A stretch of DNA of 64,000 nt from Polychytrium aggregatum (Eukaryota > Chytridiomycota > Chytridiomycetes > Polychytriales): NCBI RefSeq assembly GCF_025602895.1, contig NW_026516204.1, positions 1,178,001 through 1,242,000 of the forward strand, given 5' to 3'. This document shows positions 44,542-56,832 of this stretch, piece by piece. Position 1 is the stretch's first letter, and every line of letters begins with the position of its first letter. A program made the position numbers and the translations under genes. The notes beneath the pieces are model-generated. The model was not told the DNA's origin, did not search any database, and worked only from the letters and a program-made list of their open reading frames with translations.

Positions 44542-47500
44542 CTAAGCGTATCGCTGGACAATGACGGCGTTGAGCAGACCAGCGTCCTTCAGGGTTGCGC
44601 TTGCGTCCGTCAGCTGCTTGTTCGGGAAGGTCGTCATCAAGACATATCCGCGGGCAGCCTCGCCGGGCCGGGATCTAATTGAGGAGCCAGAGGAGCGCAC
44701 ATACGACAGCGCCACCAGAGCAGGAATCGTGGGAATGGGTTGCATGTTGCCCGAGGCGGCAGTGCGGATGTGCCACCATAGCCAGGAGCGTGAGAACCGA
44801 GTCGCGAATCAGGACAATGGGCACGGAGGCGGTGTTCTTCAGGGACCGACCCGTAATTCGTCGGGCTGTGTCGCAAAGTGACCGGGTTCCTTCGTTCCCA
44901 CGAGCCTGATAATGCCGGTCGCTCTCGCTGATACCCTCCCTCCTCCGCTGACACATGGGCAACCAAAGCACACCACCGCCACTCGCTGAAACGAGCAATC
45001 CTCACCGGTTGATGAAGGCGCGGATATCGCCGACCGTGTGCGTGTGGTTGAACTTGGACACCAAGCTGCAGGACCAAGCAGAGGATGTCAGCCGGCGAGA
45101 GCAGCCAGGTCGGTTTCGTCAGTGCATTTGAGGGGGCATACCAAACCAGTCCCAAGGACGGGATCGATGGCCCGTGCTGATAACGCCATCGCCTGCACCT
45201 CGAATCGTGGTTCTTACCGTGTTCCATCCGCAAGCCGGAGCTGGATGCTGGTGACGGGCTGAGTGTTGTCCACGACCAGGTCTGGTCCGGCGGCTGCAGC
45301 AGTTGCTGACGCCGACCCCGATGGGAAGCCGCCAGGGAGGAAGCCCTCGCCCGACGCTGACGAACTCACGCCTCCAAGTCTCTGGCCGGCGCCACTGAAT
45401 GCTTGGGTTGGCTTCTTGGGAGGAGGCGCATAGTTCTCGGAGCGGCGCTCGGCCACACGGAGCTCGACGGGCTGTCCGTAAGCAACGTTGAGGAATGACG
45501 TTGGGGCACGACTGAGCATTCAGAGACAACGAGACAAGGTCAGCGAGCTGCCTGAAAGCGCCGCGGCAACCTGGCTCACAGGGCCACAGGGCATGCGAAT
45601 TCCAGCTCGGGTGAGAGGACCGATCGCCACTCACCCGCTTTGAATCGCCCGCAGGAACTCTTGGTTCTCGGGATCATCGTAGGATTTGAGCTCTCCATCG
45701 TCAATGCTGAAGCCATCCTTCCAGAAGGTGATTTTGCGCTCAACCTGAGGGAAGAAGGGGGAGGGAGTGCAGGCGCTCGGATCAGCTTCAAACGGTGACC
45801 GAGAGAGTGCGGCACGCAAGCAAAACCCAACCAAAGGCAGCGATGCCTCGCACCAGCTAAATCGAGTGTCGTTGGCGATGGCATCAAGTATCGGACAGTT
45901 TGCCTCGCAGCATCCACAGACACGACGACAGCAACTTCATACCCACTGTACCCACCGGCTTCATGCTGATTGCGGGGTTCTGGGGCGGGGTGCCGGCTCG
46001 GCGAGGGAGGCCGGAAGGACCCGCGGTAGGCGCCGGCTCTGCTTCGGTTCCGAGCCGGTGGCCTGGGAGCGCAGATATCAAGTGCGTAGGTTGGACATGG
46101 CAGATGGAATTTGGGCACCAGCGCGTCAGAAGTGCTCGTCGTGGAATCGCTCAACACCGCCAGTCTTCAATGGGGGCCCGCGGACCGACACCCACCTGCT
46201 CCGCCAAAGAAGCTCCTCTGCTCGGGGGGAGTTGGCTCGCGCTCGGCAATGGCCTCGGAGCCTCTGCGGCATTCCATGCAATGTGTGTGGAGGAGCGAAG
46301 GATTGGAAAGGTAAGTTCTCGATCGGCACTTGTGGGACAGACGGTGGCTGTCGGGAGCACACTTCCGCAAAGACATCCCATGCATTTCCAAAGAGCGTTC
46401 TGCGTGAGACTGTTTCGTACTCTTGGGCCTTTTTTAGGATGTTTTCGACCAAATCGGCGCCTTCCCTATTGGCTTTTTTCGAGGGAGCCTGCATCATGAC
46501 GCCACTGCGAGCCATGGACGTCGAAGCATCGAGACAAAGCACAAGTGTCAGCAAACGTCACAGCCATCGCTGCTCGGCGACAGCCTGTCCGTCTCGATTC
46601 TCTCGTGCTTTGATTATTCACAAAGGTTCTTGCTGTGGAAGAAGGATGGGAGTTGATGTGCTTGGGATACCCACGATTTTTCACCCCCGGCAAAGTAGTT
46701 TTGGAGCTCGTCACGATCGCCGTCGTCCTCGCTGCTGTCCTGGTTGAGATCAGAAAAGGTTCTCAACTTGGAGCTTGGACCCGATCGAGACTTTTTCTGG
46801 CTATTGAGATAGGGAATGGGAGAGGAGGTGCGGCGATGTGGGGTTATGAGCGACTGTTTCACCAACCGCTGGTCGATGGCTCGATCGGCATTGTGCTCTC
46901 CATCATGCACGGCATGGTGGATGTTTACCTGGCCGAAAATTCCTGTCCAGAGGATCGGGCAGAGGCAGAGGCAGAGGCAGCCGGCTGGGGAATCGGGGCC
47001 GACGAAGACGACGAGGCGGTCGCAGCAGCGTGCTGATTGTTGTCCTGGTTCTCGAGGTATGCCAGCATGGCGGCCTACGATGCAGGACAGTCAGAGCATG
47101 TCAGCCACAGAGTCCTCGCGATTGATCATGAGCAGATTCCAGGCGTGCACAATGCAGGGCGGCGAGCAGCATTCGGACAGTGTCCCTCGGTTGTCGGGGT
47201 GGATGTCTGGCCGTGTTCAAAGCATGTCTGTCCTATGGGGTCTGATCGGTCAGCGTACATTCAGATCATCGCGGTTGGCATCGAGGTAGAACTCGGCTGG
47301 GAAAGATTTCCGTTGGTAGAGGCGGCCAAGAGTCGACCAAGAGGCGGCCAAGAGTCGACCAAGAGGCGGCCAAGAAGCCGACGGCGACGGGCAACGGAAG
47401 CGAATAGCAGCAGCGTGGTTGGGACAATGTTGGTGCCCAGACGATGGGGTAAAGCGCATCGAGTGATCACGGATAGGCAGTGGTCAGTATCGATCGACAC

Positions 47501-47743
47501 ACGAGTCGTCTGAGCTGCCTCTGGTGTCGAGCCATCCGCGGAGCCATCCGCTGGTCCGATCCGCTGGTCCGATCCAGGCCACCCCATCCCAGCGGATGGC
47601 ATGATAGCCAGATGCGCGGAGCAAAAAGAGCCGATGTGAATGGCCGTCGTCCCTTTGGCAGCGAACGCAGCGTTCTATTTACCAACTTCGGGTGTGCAGC
47701 CGTTGATAGACACAAACTGGGCAATGGCTTGGTTGCGGTCCAT
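44542..47743 (-). CDS. SHP1: p47/Shp1, UBX-domain cofactor of Cdc48/p97
   Basis: p47 links the AAA ATPase Cdc48 to ubiquitinated cargo and to membrane fusion. The start at 47743 ([20 protein letters not shown]) begins a UBA domain that continues in the exons [13 protein letters not shown] (near 47270-47310) and [14 protein letters not shown] (near 47025-47070). A spacer with [12 protein letters not shown] and FAGGEKS follows (near 46690-46760). Next is the SEP domain, [20 protein letters not shown] then [13 protein letters not shown] (45635-45745). Then comes [15 protein letters not shown] and the UBX domain: [29 protein letters not shown], and [20 protein letters not shown] up to AVIVQRYA with TAG at 44542. 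The order and spacing match human NSFL1C. It is divergent from GRASP, another membrane-trafficking gene, across 270 bp. Some exon edges are approximate. Confidence 0.93.
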
Positions 47744-48013
47744 GGTCGGCGAAGCAGAGCGAATGCAGATCCTGGCCGTGGCGACGTGGAGCTGATGGGA
47801 GCAGAGCCAAGAGCAGCCCAGCAAACCAGCAAACAGCAAGGGTCAGGGCCGACTCGAACCGGCGGCTCCAGCCAGATCTCAGTCATCCCGGCATTGCCTG
47901 TTTTGGCGGGTCAGTGTTGCTGGGCCTGTCGCTCGCTCTTGCTTCCGTCTGCCGCGACAGACCTCCTCCCGATCCCGAGCCCCTGGGCGACTGCCGAGTG
48001 CCAACTGCCGACA
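47744..48013. promoter_or_regulatory. Divergent promoter of p47 and GRASP
   Basis: The p47 ATG and the GRASP start are 270 bp apart on opposite strands, so both promoters must lie here. No clear TATA box is visible. Confidence 0.55.
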
Positions 48014-51000
48014 ATGTAAGTGCCGCGCGGCTGGGTGTTTCAGGCCGCAGATGTGTGATGCATGAACGGCGTGCTGTTGTCCGTCGCAGGCAGCACCAAC
48101 GCAGCTCGGTGCGTGCACAAGGACCTGCACCCACATAGATTTGGCTTGAGCTTGAGCTTGAGCTTGAGCTTGGGTCCTATCCGAGCGAATGGCTTAGGGT
48201 CGCTTGCCTGTCCGCTAATCGGTTGCACACAACGATCGCTGGTGGAAACGAATGCGTCGACTGCTCGAACCGGCGGCATCAAAATCATCTGAATTGCGGG
48301 ACCCTTGGCCACGGCGCTCTTGACGCCCATGCGACAGGGGCAACAACCAATCGACTTTTGGAGGATCAAGCCGGGGATACCATGTGCTGAAGGTACTGAG
48401 CTCCGTCTCGTCCCTATCTGGAATATAGTGTCGATGGTATCGGCCATGGGCGATCCATGTCAGCCAGTGACGGCGGATCAACCAACCGATGATGGCCAGT
48501 ACTTTCACCCGCACAACCGCCGATACCCGGCTCTTCGCCGCATCCCGGAGAGGCCGACTGAACCATCCTCTCGCCATGCAGGTCGTCGAAGGCAGCCCCG
48601 CCGACATTGCCGGGCTGGAGCCCTACTTTGACTTTATTATGGGTGTCAACGGAAAGTACGTTCATCCGTCGAGCGATCCCCAGCGCAGAGTGGAACCACA
48701 CAAGCTGGGCCGCTGCATGTGCGAGCCAATGTGCCCGGACGATGTGCCTAACTGTTCTGTGATCCTGTGCTCTCCTCGCTTCCCTGTGTGCCTTCTTCGG
48801 TATCCTCCGTACTGGACTTCTGCTTTGCTTCCATGCTCGGTATGCACCGCCTGTCTCTTGGTGCCTATTGGCAATTGCCAGGCGACTGGTAAGCTCAACC
48901 GGGAGCCTATGTCGTCGATGATATGCACAGTCTCGTTCAGGAGCTTGGATCGCGCAACGTCCCGGCCAGGATGCTCCCGTTTAGAGTTCGGGTACTTTGT
49001 CCGAGAGGGCGGTTCGCGAACCGCTCGAATTCCAAATAACGATACGGATGCGATGCAAACTCCCTGTTTCGATTCATAGGACACAGAAGGACCAACGCTG
49101 TTGAGCCAGGTTTCGCAGAGCCTGGGCAGGGCCGTCTCCCTGGATGTGTACAGCAGCAAGCTGCATTCGATCCGAGGTTTGTGTTGGGCACAGCATTTGG
49201 GGCCCTTGGGCAAGCGCAGAATGGGGGGAGCACGCCACTTGACTGAAGCTATGCAGCGGCCGTGTCGGAATGACGGCTGCTGGCGAGCGGTTGTTATGGG
49301 ACATGAGTTTCTGTGCGCAACCAACATTCGCTCACCCCCGATGCTCGTTTGTGGCGGCTGTTCACAGAGGTCAAGATTGTGCCCTCCAACACGTGGTCGT
49401 ATCCGGAGGATGGCCTGGTGGGCTGCCACCTGAGGTTTTGTGATTTCGAAGGCATCGCGGATCATGTGTGGCACGTTTTGGTAAGGTCTCGATGCGGCAC
49501 CATGCTCAGAGCAGCTGTCTCGCATAATATCTAGCCTGTTGCCCACGCGACTTGAGTTCGCTGGATCGCCACGACGGGCTGTATGGGAGGATCAGAGTGT
49601 GCAGCAGCATGCAATGGTGTGCAGTGGTATCGATTGTGCGTGGCGGTCGCAGATGCGCTGATTGGACTAAATTGTCCACAGCAGCAGCACCTCCTGATAG
49701 TTGTCCCTTCGTATTTCCCAAAACGCAACCACATTCCAGGACATGTAAGTTGGATTTCAGTGAACATCGATGCGACTAAGGCTTCTCTCGTTGACGAAGC
49801 CGCCCAGGGAGCAACGTTTGAGATTGTCGCAGCGCCTGTACGGCGCTCGAGCACTGAGGCACTCATGAAGCTGTTCCTGGTATCGCACCAGAAGAGCTGC
49901 ATAGAATGAACCGGCGATTCTGATCTCCACACGACTGGTTTGCTGGCAGCCACCCTGACTCGCCTGCTGAGGTCGCCGGACTCAAGGCCCAGACGGACTA
50001 TATCATTGGTACACCGCACTTTACCCTGCGCGAGCCGGATGACTTGTATCTGATGATCCAGAAGAATCTCGGCATCCCCTTGCGCCTGTACGTTTACAAC
50101 TCGGAGCTCGATTCGATCCGGGAGGTTATTCTTGCGCCGACTCAAGGTGAGCACGCGATTGAGAGGATACGGTGCCGATGCTGTGTTTTGAGTCCGGTGG
50201 GCCACAGGTTCGTGCCGACGAAGCGCGACCGGAAGGCGATGCTGACTCTGCGATCGCTGCCCCACATGTGATTTCCAAAAGGACCCAACGGGGCGGGCAG
50301 GTAAGCACGTGTGTGCGAGCATGACTGCTGATTTCATATCAAGACGGCGGTGTCGACGTCAATGCCGATTAAGGACGAGCAACAGGCGTCGCGCTTTCGG
50401 CACCGCCGTGGCATCCAGGAGTAAATCCTTGCGCTTGTGGCTCCATGGATAGAGACTGACTTTGAACTTGAATGGCATCTGGGGGGTGGGCGCAAGTAGC
50501 CTTGGATGCGACATTGGATATGGATTCCTGCATCGGATCCAGCTCCACGGCCAAACGGGCAAGAAGGATAGCTTGGAGCATATGCTTGGGGACTATGTGC
50601 GCGAGCACCACCAACACTCTGCTCAACCGACGGGCGCTGATCACGACCACGGCCATGATCACCACGACCACGATCATCACGACCACGATCATCACCATGA
50701 CCATGACCATGACCACGACCATGACCATGAACACCATGATCACGATCACGATCACCACCACGATCACGATCACCACCACGGCCATGACCACGACCACGAC
50801 CATGATCACAATCACGGCCATGATCATGGCCATCCTCACGATCACGTCGACGGACACCACGAATCCCATCCAATGTATCTCGAAAACGAGGCTGCGTTGC
50901 TGGCCTACGAATCCCACGCCGCAAACTCCAGCGGGCTCTTGCGGGCCATCGACTACCAGTCTCAGCCGTCACCGGCTCTCTCGGCGGCCCAGCCGCTGCC

Positions 51001-51520
51001 GCACATTGAAGCTGGCGTTCCGGTTTCCACCCAGGAATCGACCAAGCCGCTGCTGGACCAGTCGCCATCGGCCGATCTGCATACCGATTTGGCATCCGCC
51101 CCGCCAATGACCCGCGGGTACGGTAGCGGATCTGGTCTGCCCAGACACCCGCAAGCATACCATTCGGCAAGCATTGCGACGGCGTCATCGCTGCCACCGG
51201 CCATCGCCGGTCCAGCGGCGCACCCGGGACGGTCGCCCCAACTTTCGGCGGCGGCGGCGGCGGTGGGCAACTCTACTCACTTTTTCGACGAGCTCTCGGG
51301 GCTTGCGACGGGTGCTCCCGCTGCCAGCAACGGCACAGCGAGAGTCCCTGGAGCGGCATACCATCCTCATCCTCACCCTTCGCCTCCGACAGCGGCGCTG
51401 TCCCCGTCGATGGGTGTGGGAGGCCTGGTCATGTCACGGACCCTCTCCAACACCTCAAGTGCCTCCAGGAAAGTGCACGATCCTCAAGACTTGGCGCCGG
51501 CCTCGGAGCTGTTCAAGTGA
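48014..51520 (+). CDS. GRASP-type Golgi reassembly/stacking protein with His/Asp-rich insert
   Basis: GRASP proteins tether Golgi membranes and act in unconventional secretion. The initiator codon appears split by an intron: AT at 48014-48015, donor GTAAGT, then acceptor cgacag and G at 48338. The result is MGNNQSTFGGSSRGYHVLK, whose Gly2 fits N-myristoylation. Exon 3 (from 48582) gives VVEGSPADIAGLEPYFDFIM, the first PDZ-like domain. Later exons read SQSLGRAVSLDVYSSKLHSI, IVPSNTWSYPEDGLVGCHLR, then the second PDZ (SPAEVAGLKAQTDYIIG, LRLYVYNSELDSIREVIL) and SSLGCDIGYGFLHRI. After this comes a tract of about 75 residues that are almost only His and Asp (50636-50860), then a Ser/Pro-rich tail ending ASELFK. 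Exon edges between 48650 and 50470 are partly inferred. Confidence 0.92.
50636..50860 (+). repeat. CAC/GAC/CAT-rich repeat coding for His/Asp tract
   Basis: Imperfect repeats of the hexanucleotide (CATGAC/CACGAT)n encode alternating His and Asp within GRASP. The variation in third positions shows it is old or selected at protein level. Confidence 0.9.
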
Positions 51521-53367
51521 GGCCATGCAAGATCGATGGCCTCTGCCGCGGAACCGGTTATCGATCAGGGGCCTCGCCACCCAGATAAGCGTAACTCTCG
51601 GCCAGGAAGGCGGATGGTGGTGGTCGAATGCAGCAGCTACAAAATGAAAGAGAGCCACCATGCATTATTTGCCTCCGCTGTTTGCTCTTTTCTGTGCACA
51701 CGCCATTGCGCCATGTCGATACACGGGTGCGTGTGTTCCCAGGGGGCTGATTGCGACCAAGAGGGCCTTGAGACATCCTGCGAGTCGGCCATCACACCGA
51801 ACGACGCTGCCTCTTTGGGAAGGGAGGGGGACAGAGACACCCTGGACAGACACCCTGGACAGACACCCTGGACAGACACAGCCCGCACAAAATTGTGGTG
51901 GCAACGCAGGCCCGGGCCAGAACGGCGCTCCACTCGAGACTGGTCACGCGCGAACCAGGTGGGCGGGTGTGGACAGGGACCGCCAAGGAGGGGGAGGCGA
52001 TGACGCTCACAGGCGAACCACTTGAGGCCGAGCGGATGCAGGACGCGAGCCAGAGACAACAGGCAGACCGGAGGCGCAGACGCCTGCAGGGGAGGTGAAG
52101 GAGAAGGGATCCGTGCGAAGGCGGGGTGCGGTGCTGACCACGCCGGCTGCGTGGACTGGGCGCTCCGCCAGATGCGCCAGCCACGGCACCGGCTCCGTCT
52201 CGATGCGCCAAGCACCCGCTTCTCTCTGGAGGAAGACTGGAGGCTCGCGATTCAGGCGCCCGCATGCCGGTTCCAGATGCCGGTGTACTCTGGTTCTCAT
52301 CGACCACCAACCCGCACAGCACCGCGTCCTTCGCTGGGAATCGCCTCCGGGAAAATGCCTCTGGCGAGCCCCAAGCAGATCTACCGGCAAGAGGGCCCGT
52401 GCCAAGGGCTTTTCTTGGAACAGGCCCGTAACGCGCCCGGCGACCGCCACCGCTGTGGCGCGGACGCACAGCCGTCAAGCATTGGCCGCCTCCGGATTAC
52501 GTCAGCAGGAGGAGCGTTTTTTTCTTTGGGCGGCGCGGCTTGTTGGCTGCGGCAAGGGCGTGGGTCTCGGCGCGTTGTGCAGTGCCGTTGCTGTTGTTGT
52601 TGTTGTTCTTGTTGGTGCTGGGGAGGACAGCACAACAGCACAACAGCACAACACCGGCTGCGTGTGTCGATTGGCACTGCCGGCTGCCTGCTGGTGCTGC
52701 TGCTCCTTGCTCTGTTGGCCGGCATCACGCCGCTTGGTTGGGATGCGCTTGTTGGCAACCCTGTCTCGGCAGCAGTGTCTGCGCTGTCTCTGTGTGCTCC
52801 GGAACACAGTTCCCACCCGCATCCGCCCGTCTCGCCCGCACCTCGCCTGCACCTCGCTCCCGCGGCGCAGCCACTCTGCAGCTGGCGCGCCGCACTCTTG
52901 CTGTGGCCGCGGGTCCTCGCTGCGCTCTCGCACTGCTCTCGCTGGGGCTATTTCTGGCCCGGTCTGTTATTTGTCACCTCGCCCGAGCCTCTGAGTTCTC
53001 TTGAGTTCTCCCACAGCCCTGCTACTTAAGCCTGTCTCGGTCCCCGCTCAGCCTTTCCCTTTTCGCATCGGTCCATCGACCTTCTGGCCTCCGTGTTCAC
53101 AACTCGACTTTACCCCCATCTGACCGTGCCCATCGCCTTCTCTCTCTCCCTCCCTCGCCGTCTACTCGACCCTATCAGGAGGATCTCCGTCTCGTCCATA
53201 GCTCGTCGGATCCTCCAACTCCCGCCCAGTCTCCTGTCCAATCCGCGGCGCTATTGCCGGCATCGCTCCAAGCCCAAAGGATCTCCCAGTCGCAAAGTGC
53301 TCACCCGCATCCACCGCACCTCCAGGCATCTCCAGCCACTCCCAGGCACCCCCCATCTCCCGCAACA
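51521..53367. other. Intergenic/5' region between GRASP and the RRM gene
   Basis: No gene recognised in 1.85 kb. A 15-bp repeat (accctggacagacac, three copies) lies at 51838-51882, and a (TTG)n run near 52590. The last 300 bp are CT-rich and probably hold the promoter and 5' UTR of the RRM gene. Confidence 0.5.
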
Positions 53368-55882
53368 ATGCCCCACACCAGCCAGTCTGGAAACGACTCT
53401 CTGCAGCCGCTGCCCCATCGAACCCCGTCGATGCTTCTGCGGCACGCTCGATCTCACTCGCACGATTTCATCTCGGTGATGAAGGCCCAGCCCCAGTCGC
53501 TGCAGAGCCAAAGCCAGCCCCAAAGCCAGACCCAACAGCCTCAGCAACAGCAGCCGCAACTGCGATCCATCTATGACAACTATACCTTCCCTTCGCAGGC
53601 TTCGCAGACACCGCAGCAGCCGCAGGCGTCGTCTCCCCCATCACTATACCAGCAGCAAAACCACTCCACCCCAACCCTGCCCTCGTCCTCCTCCGTCAGC
53701 GTCGGCCGACAGTCTCCCGCACGAGGCCACCACAGAGCCCAGTCGGTCTCGTCCTCGTCGCCTCCTCCTGCTGCTCCCGTGACCATGACCAACACCATCC
53801 ATGTGGCCTACCGCCCAGGCATCACCGACCGTGGCGATCTCTTTGTCCATTTCCGAACCTATCCCGAGTTCAAGCTGATGGCCTTCTACGACCACTGTAA
53901 GTCTCTCTGTCGCCTGTTTGTGTCGACTGCTGCAGGTCGATCTGTCTCCACGAGCCCGCCCTCGGCTGCTGCTGCATTCGCATCGTCTCCCTTGTCCCCC
54001 CCGTCGTGGCTGTCTTGCCGTGGCTGTCTTGCCCTCCACGTCATTGGCTGCGCCGGCACAGGCTTTGCATGTGCTTGACCCCACCGGTCCATCTACCGCC
54101 TCCCTCGTCTGCCACCGACTCGGCCTTTAATCACCCCATCGCTGTCCTATTACTTGCCCCTTCTCCAATCGCCTCTCCCATGTCGGCACGCGCCACCATC
54201 ACCACTGCTCTGCCTCGCCAGACTGCTTTGTGCGCTTCGAGTCTCCCGAAGGCGCCGCCAGCGCCCTCTCGAGACCCTACCCCAACGGCATCGTCAACTT
54301 TGACATGGCCAAGCAGAACTACGAAGTGCCCTATCCACAGCCCGACGACGATCCCATCACCTGCTGCACCCTGCACATTACCCATCTGCCGACCAACTAC
54401 TCCAAAGAGGAGATGACCAAGATCTTTAAGGTGTTCAGCGGGTATGCACGGCGTCTCGCTTTCTGCGTCGTTTGCTTGTTGCATTGCTTGTTGCATTGCC
54501 TGTTACTTCGTTTGTTGCATTGCTTGTTGTTCTCTATCCATCTGCCTGTCGTCACAGTCTGACTCTTCTGTCACCGTTCATACAGATTCCTCAGCGTCCA
54601 CTTTTATGGCAAGTACGGCTACGCCTACTTTGACGAAGACAGCAACGCTGCCGCCGCGCGCAACATCCTGCGTGCCCAGACCAACCTTGTCGTGAGCTTC
54701 GCCAAGAATGCCGTCAAGCCCGCCGTCGACGCCGCAGACCACTCGGACGACCTTCTCGCCAAAACAGCCGTCTCTACCATCGCACCCTTCTCTGTCGCTC
54801 CTCCCTCTGTCACTAACCACCAAGCCCCCATCCAGTCCTACCAGCAGTCGTTCTTGTCGGCGCCTTTCCAGCGTAGCGTGCACCTGGGCCATCATCGCCG
54901 CGCCTCAGCCGCCGATGTCGAGCACCAGTCGTTCATGAACCCGCCTTTCCGAAAGGAGTCGCCTCTGCCCAGTGGCGAGCCTCAGAAGGTCATGCAGCGA
55001 TGGGGCCACCAGCGCAAGGTGTCCTCGATCGAGCTTGGCCAGCACAACAACCCGCCTGTGCCCACCATGCCCTGGGGCCGATCTGCCTCGTACATGAACT
55101 CCCGCCTCAGCAACGAGGACCGGCTCTGGCAGCCCATGTCTTCGGCGGCGCACCCGAGCGTCGCCTTTGATCCGGACGAAGGCGCCGATATTCTGCAGGA
55201 GGTCTCCAAGGTGCACGACCGCCGCAACAACAGCATGATGGACCCCCTCCTGGGCGGCCGCATCCCCGCTCCCGCTGCGGCCAACCGATATCCCTATGTC
55301 GACGGCGACGTGTCCTCGCTCGTCGATAGCCTCTCCCCCCTGACGCTTTCTGAGTCCAACACCCCGCGAACCTCGCCTCACCTGCGCCACATGCAGCAGC
55401 CGCAGCCCTCCCAGCGGCCCTTTGCCGTGCCCGGCCCCATCGTCTCTCTGTCGCCTCCCCACTCTGACTCTCGATCTGCGCTCTCGTGGACTGCCTCGTC
55501 GAGCGGTCTGCAGGCTCCCGAGCCGCTGCCCCGCGAGCTCGCCTTTCAGCAGGAGCTCTCGCGCGTCTTCCAGGCGAACCAGTCGTCCATGTTCAGCCAC
55601 GACATTGGCTTTGCTCCTGATGCTCCGATCATCATGGGCGCTGCCGCCGTCAGCGGATCTCCCGGATACTCGAGCCGACCGTCCAACCCGGCCTCGATGG
55701 GCCTCGGCGGCCTGACCTTCCGCCCAGACGACTTCGACTATGTGCCGCCGGTCAACCAGGACCCGATCATCTCGAGCGGACCCAAGTGGTCCTTTGACCT
55801 GCCCCGAGATCACATCCCCGCCACCAGCTCGGACTGGACGCCGCTGAGCTCCCGTGCCCAGCTGGACTTTGGTCTGAATTGA
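53368..55882 (+). CDS. RNA-binding protein with two RRM domains and Q-rich N-terminus
   Basis: Three exons, 53368-53896, 54222-54441 and 54586-55882, give 681 residues with matching phases. The first 140 residues are rich in Gln, Ser and Pro (prion-like). RRM1 runs from NTIHVAYRPGITDRGDLFVH across the first intron to CFVRFESPEGAASALS. RRM2 starts TCCTLHITHLPTNYSKEEMT and crosses the second intron to VHFYGKYGYAYFDEDSNAAA. The aromatic RNP-1 residues are present in both. The long C-terminal part is Ser/Pro-rich with His patches (HLGHHRRAS, WGHQRKVSS) whose RRAS/RKVS form resembles basophilic kinase sites. I cannot assign an orthologue; it belongs to the broad group of fungal RRM regulators. ATG 53368 has a good context (cgcaacaATG); the frame upstream lacks an ATG. 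Confidence 0.85.
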
Positions 55883-56832
55883 ACCCAGCCAACCGAATGG
55901 CGTTGACTGAATCCGGCGGCTGGCTCGGGCGATGCAACCGGCTGCCAGAGTGGTCTGGGACTCGCCTCCCCCTCCCTCTCTTGCTCCTCCATCTTGTGCT
56001 CAGTGTGTGTGCGCGAATCTTGCGCCTTTCGCCTATTTAATCATTATCCTGTTGTACTCTTCCCGTGGCAAGCCTCCCCGGCTGCCCTGCACTCTGTTTG
56101 CCCGTCTGGCATAATTTGCCTGCTTCTCACTCGCGTATTCCTCCCTGTTTTCCGGCTCCTCTTTCCTCTCTTCCTCTCTCCCTCTCTTACTTCCTCTGCT
56201 CTCGTGTTTCTCATGTGCTCTCATGCGCTTGCTCCTGCCTCTCCTTCTCCCAAATCCAAAAAAAAGAAAAGAACGGAATATCCACCTTCTCAGCCCAATC
56301 CAGAACCTCACTGCAGCTGCACTGGCCCCTCCACTTTACCTCACTCTGCTGTTACAGCTCTTCGGGAGAAAGAGAGGAAGAATCTCAACGCCGCCCCGAG
56401 ATTCCTGGAATCGCTGCCGCGCAATACGAAGCTCATCCATCGATCTCAGCGGCCGTTGTTCGATTCATCATCCCACCACCAGCATTACTGTTTTGGGCAG
56501 CATGATCTTGAATATACGAGGGCGATCCACATGAGACGATCTGCTTGGACACTGCGACGGTGCTATCTTGTGGGGGGGGGGTGGATGGCCGCTTCGTGAG
56601 CCGCCTCCGTATCGTCCATGAGTCGTTTTCATGTCATCCATGAGTCGTCTCCACATTGTGCATGCGCCGTCATTCCCTGCCCTGGCTTGGCTGCGCCTTT
56701 GCTGTCCCGCATCCGACACCAGACATTGCCGCCCTGGATGTGTGCTGCTGTCCCATGCCGCCGCATTGCTCTGATATATAGCCGATGACCATTTGCTGCC
56801 ATCTTCCCGCCCCCCACAGCAGACCAAACGTC
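55883..56832. other. Intergenic; TATA element near the dioxygenase gene
   Basis: No gene in 950 bp. TATATA at about 56774-56779 lies about 55 bp before the chosen dioxygenase start. A run of G9 occurs near 56572. Confidence 0.5.

Noticed and set aside
47840-47870. tRNA-like T-loop (GGTTCGAGTC on the - strand)
   Set aside because: No acceptor stem, anticodon arm or A-box can be folded around it.
52022-53029. Long + strand frames of 299-335 codons
   Set aside because: Two overlapping frames are equally long, both Cys/Arg/Ala-rich without a domain, in GC-rich DNA before the RRM gene.
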